A DNA stretch of 64,000 bases from an uncultured Acetatifactor sp. (GTDB taxonomy: Bacteria; Bacillota; Clostridia; Lachnospirales; Lachnospiraceae), in contig CAJTPN010000003.1 of assembly GCA_910578185.1 (NCBI GenBank), positions 65,950 through 129,949 on the forward strand, read 5' to 3'. Shown here one piece after another: positions 62,629 through 64,000 of this stretch. The first letter of the stretch is position 1. Every line of letters starts with the position of its first letter. A model generated the notes under the pieces. It saw nothing but the letters and a program-made list of their open reading frames with translations. It made no database searches and was not told where the DNA came from. A program made the position numbers and the translations under genes.

Positions 62629-64000
62629 TTACCGCATTGCCGCCTGACCGTTACCTGCCATCATTGCCCACACCTTCAACCTGCCTTCCCTGAACGTAAC
62701 CCTGACCGCGCCGGACTTTGCCGTTCCCATGATGTGTGTATCAATCTTTTGCAGTCTTTCAATCAATTCTTCATGGGGATGGCCGTATCGATTATCCCGC
62801 CCGCAGGAAATCACCGTAAGCTCCGGCTGCAGCTGCTCTAACAATTCCATGGAGGTAGCGTTGCGGGAACCATGATGTGCCGCCTTGAAAACCGTAACCT
62901 TATTTATATGCAGTGCCTGTAGCTCCTCTCTCAACGCCTTCTCTCCGGCGCCTTCCACATCTCCTGTCAGGACAAGGGTCCATTTTCCGTCGGAAACACT
63001 GCCCTTCCTCCTTCCCTTAAACTCCACAAGAAAGCACTCCGAATAAGCATTGGTATCCGTTCCGCTCCATCCCTTACCGGGATGCAGACAGGTAAAAGTA
63101 GCGCTGCCCAAATCCCACGCGGCACCTGCTGACAGATATCCGATCCTGACAGGACTTCCCTGTGCCTGCCCTGCTGCCCTGACACTGTGCAGTAATTCCC
63201 CAAACGCCTCCTCCCTTGCCCTCTCCTCTATTTCAGGCAGCAGAACCTGTCGGATCAGAATATGATTTTCACTGCCTGCCTCAAGCAATTCCAGGGCGCC
63301 GTTTATATGATCCCCATCCGGATGAGACAAAAACATGGCGTCAATTTCCTGAATCCCATAATATTTTAAATAGGGAAGCAGCACATACTTTCCAATGTTT
63401 TTCCGACTGCTGCTGCCGCAGTCAAACAGGTAATTTTCTCCGGAAGCGGTTCTCACCAGGATGCAGTCACCCTGCCCTACATCCAGAAAGGTCACGCTGT
63501 TCTCCCCCGCCGGACGGATGCCAAACACAAGCACCGCCCCTGCCAAAACACCCATGTACAGTTTAGCCCCCACACGCTGCCTAAAATTTTTTTCCACGGA
63601 TTTTATGCGAGAGCGTCGTTGTTTCTCATAATTGGCCCACACCGCCACTCCAAACAGCAAGAGATAGTATAGGACTATCTGCCATGGCGCCGGACAGCCC
63701 GGATTCCACGTGTGGAAAGGCAATCCGTCAAAAATGACGCACAATGCTTTATACGTCTCCAATATCAGTCTGCCCGCCACGCCAAAAAAGCCAAGTCCCG
63801 GCAGCAGTGTCAACAGTCCTGTAATCATCAAAGGCTTCATCAATGGAATAATAAAAAGATTTAAAAAGACAGAATAAACCGGAATTTCATAATAGAAAAA
63901 TAGTTGAATCGGAAGTGTGGCAAGTGTGACAGAGAGACTTGCCAGAACGGCTCCCCACAGTCCTCTCCGGAGCCTGCCAAATACTTTACCTTCAAAACCC
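62629..64000 (-). CDS. comEC: ComEC/Rec2-type competence protein (partial, 5' end outside window)
   Basis: The frame is open to the window end, so the ATG at 63843 is internal. Near the edge it reads LPIQLFFYYEIPVYSVFLNL FIIPLMKPLMITG, part of the competence membrane domain. The C-terminal metallo-beta-lactamase-like domain holds NSVTFLDVGQGDCILV, SHPDGDHINGAL and KAAHHGSRNATS. ComEC forms the channel for transformation DNA and the nuclease-like domain may degrade one strand. At least 457 residues are visible. Confidence 0.92.
   Translation of the reverse strand, partial: GFEGKVFGRLRRGLWGAVLASLSVTLATLPIQLFFYYEIPVYSVFLNLFIIPLMKPLMITGLLTLLPGLGFFGVAGRLILETYKALCVIFDGLPFHTWNPGCPAPWQIVLYYLLLFGVAVWANYEKQRRSRIKSVEKNFRQRVGAKLYMGVLAGAVLVFGIRPAGENSVTFLDVGQGDCILVRTASGENYLFDCGSSSRKNIGKYVLLPYLKYYGIQEIDAMFLSHPDGDHINGALELLEAGSENHILIRQVLLPEIEERAREEAFGELLHSVRAAGQAQGSPVRIGYLSAGAAWDLGSATFTCLHPGKGWSGTDTNAYSECFLVEFKGRRKGSVSDGKWTLVLTGDVEGAGEKALREELQALHINKVTVFKAAHHGSRNATSMELLEQLQPELTVISCGRDNRYGHPHEELIERLQKIDTHIMGTAKSGAVRVTFREGRLKVWAMMAGNGQAAMR

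Noticed and set aside
63843..63843. ATG at 63843 as start of a separate MBL-fold protein
   Set aside because: The same frame continues upstream to the window end with membrane-type sequence fitting the ComEC competence domain, so the ATG is internal.

Overview
The window looks like chromosome of a spore-forming, anaerobic Firmicute, most likely a Lachnospiraceae-type gut clostridium. Indicators are a lone spoVAE, a Spo0A-effector-domain protein, RemA, RqcH, RNase Y, a T-box leader before thrS, DUF1540/DUF4364-type proteins, LexA boxes of Gram-positive type (GAAC-N4-GTTC) at recA, and TTGACA-N17-TATAAT promoters. No 16S rRNA gene is present, so the assignment is an inference from gene content.

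Region 1 (1-7,290, minus strand) is a ribosomally made, Cys-rich peptide (RiPP) cluster. In transcription order it holds a 28-residue precursor ending in ENCNCCW, a hairpin, a subtilisin-like protease fused to a second maturation-type domain, three different radical SAM proteins (one with a SPASM-type tail), an acyl-carrier-like protein, a second 22-residue precursor ending in ENCNCC, another hairpin, and an ABC exporter cut by the window edge. Both precursors are too short for routine gene calling. The layout recalls the clostridial Cys-rich peptide (Clo7bot/CLI_3235-type) systems known mainly from in silico work; this recollection could not be checked here. A divergent promoter pair separates the cluster from a PadR regulator, a HAAS-type protein and a secreted protein (7,290-8,544).

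Region 2 (8,545-20,966) is accessory and decayed: immunity-protein remnants (Imm51-like, Imm26-like), a 245-nt group II intron remnant with an intact domain V, a Nudix hydrolase, broken PHP and DeoR-type genes, a relaxase tail, a CPBP protease, a broken tyrosine recombinase beside tRNA-Leu, a frameshifted MATE pump, a four-tRNA cluster (Arg, His, Gln, Lys), and a phage/mobile remnant (frameshifted antirepressor, RHH and XRE regulators, a PAPS-reductase-like protein with a transposase-like N-terminus) ending at tRNA-Pro.

Region 3 (21,000-64,000) is ordinary core genome, mostly minus strand. It holds rdgB with a phosphodiesterase, an rRNA methyltransferase, a TrmH-like protein with an apparent ATT start, thrS with a T-box leader and unusual 107-bp tandem hairpin repeats, carD, a cyclophilin lipoprotein, rny, recX-recA (SOS-regulated), cinA-pgsA-rimO-rpoZ-gmk-remA-yicC, rqcH, a flippase with glgA, a receiver-less Spo0A protein, ptsI, a malic enzyme, rarA, a NYN/OST-HTH protein, an ECF sigma/anti-sigma pair, holA and comEC (cut by the window end).
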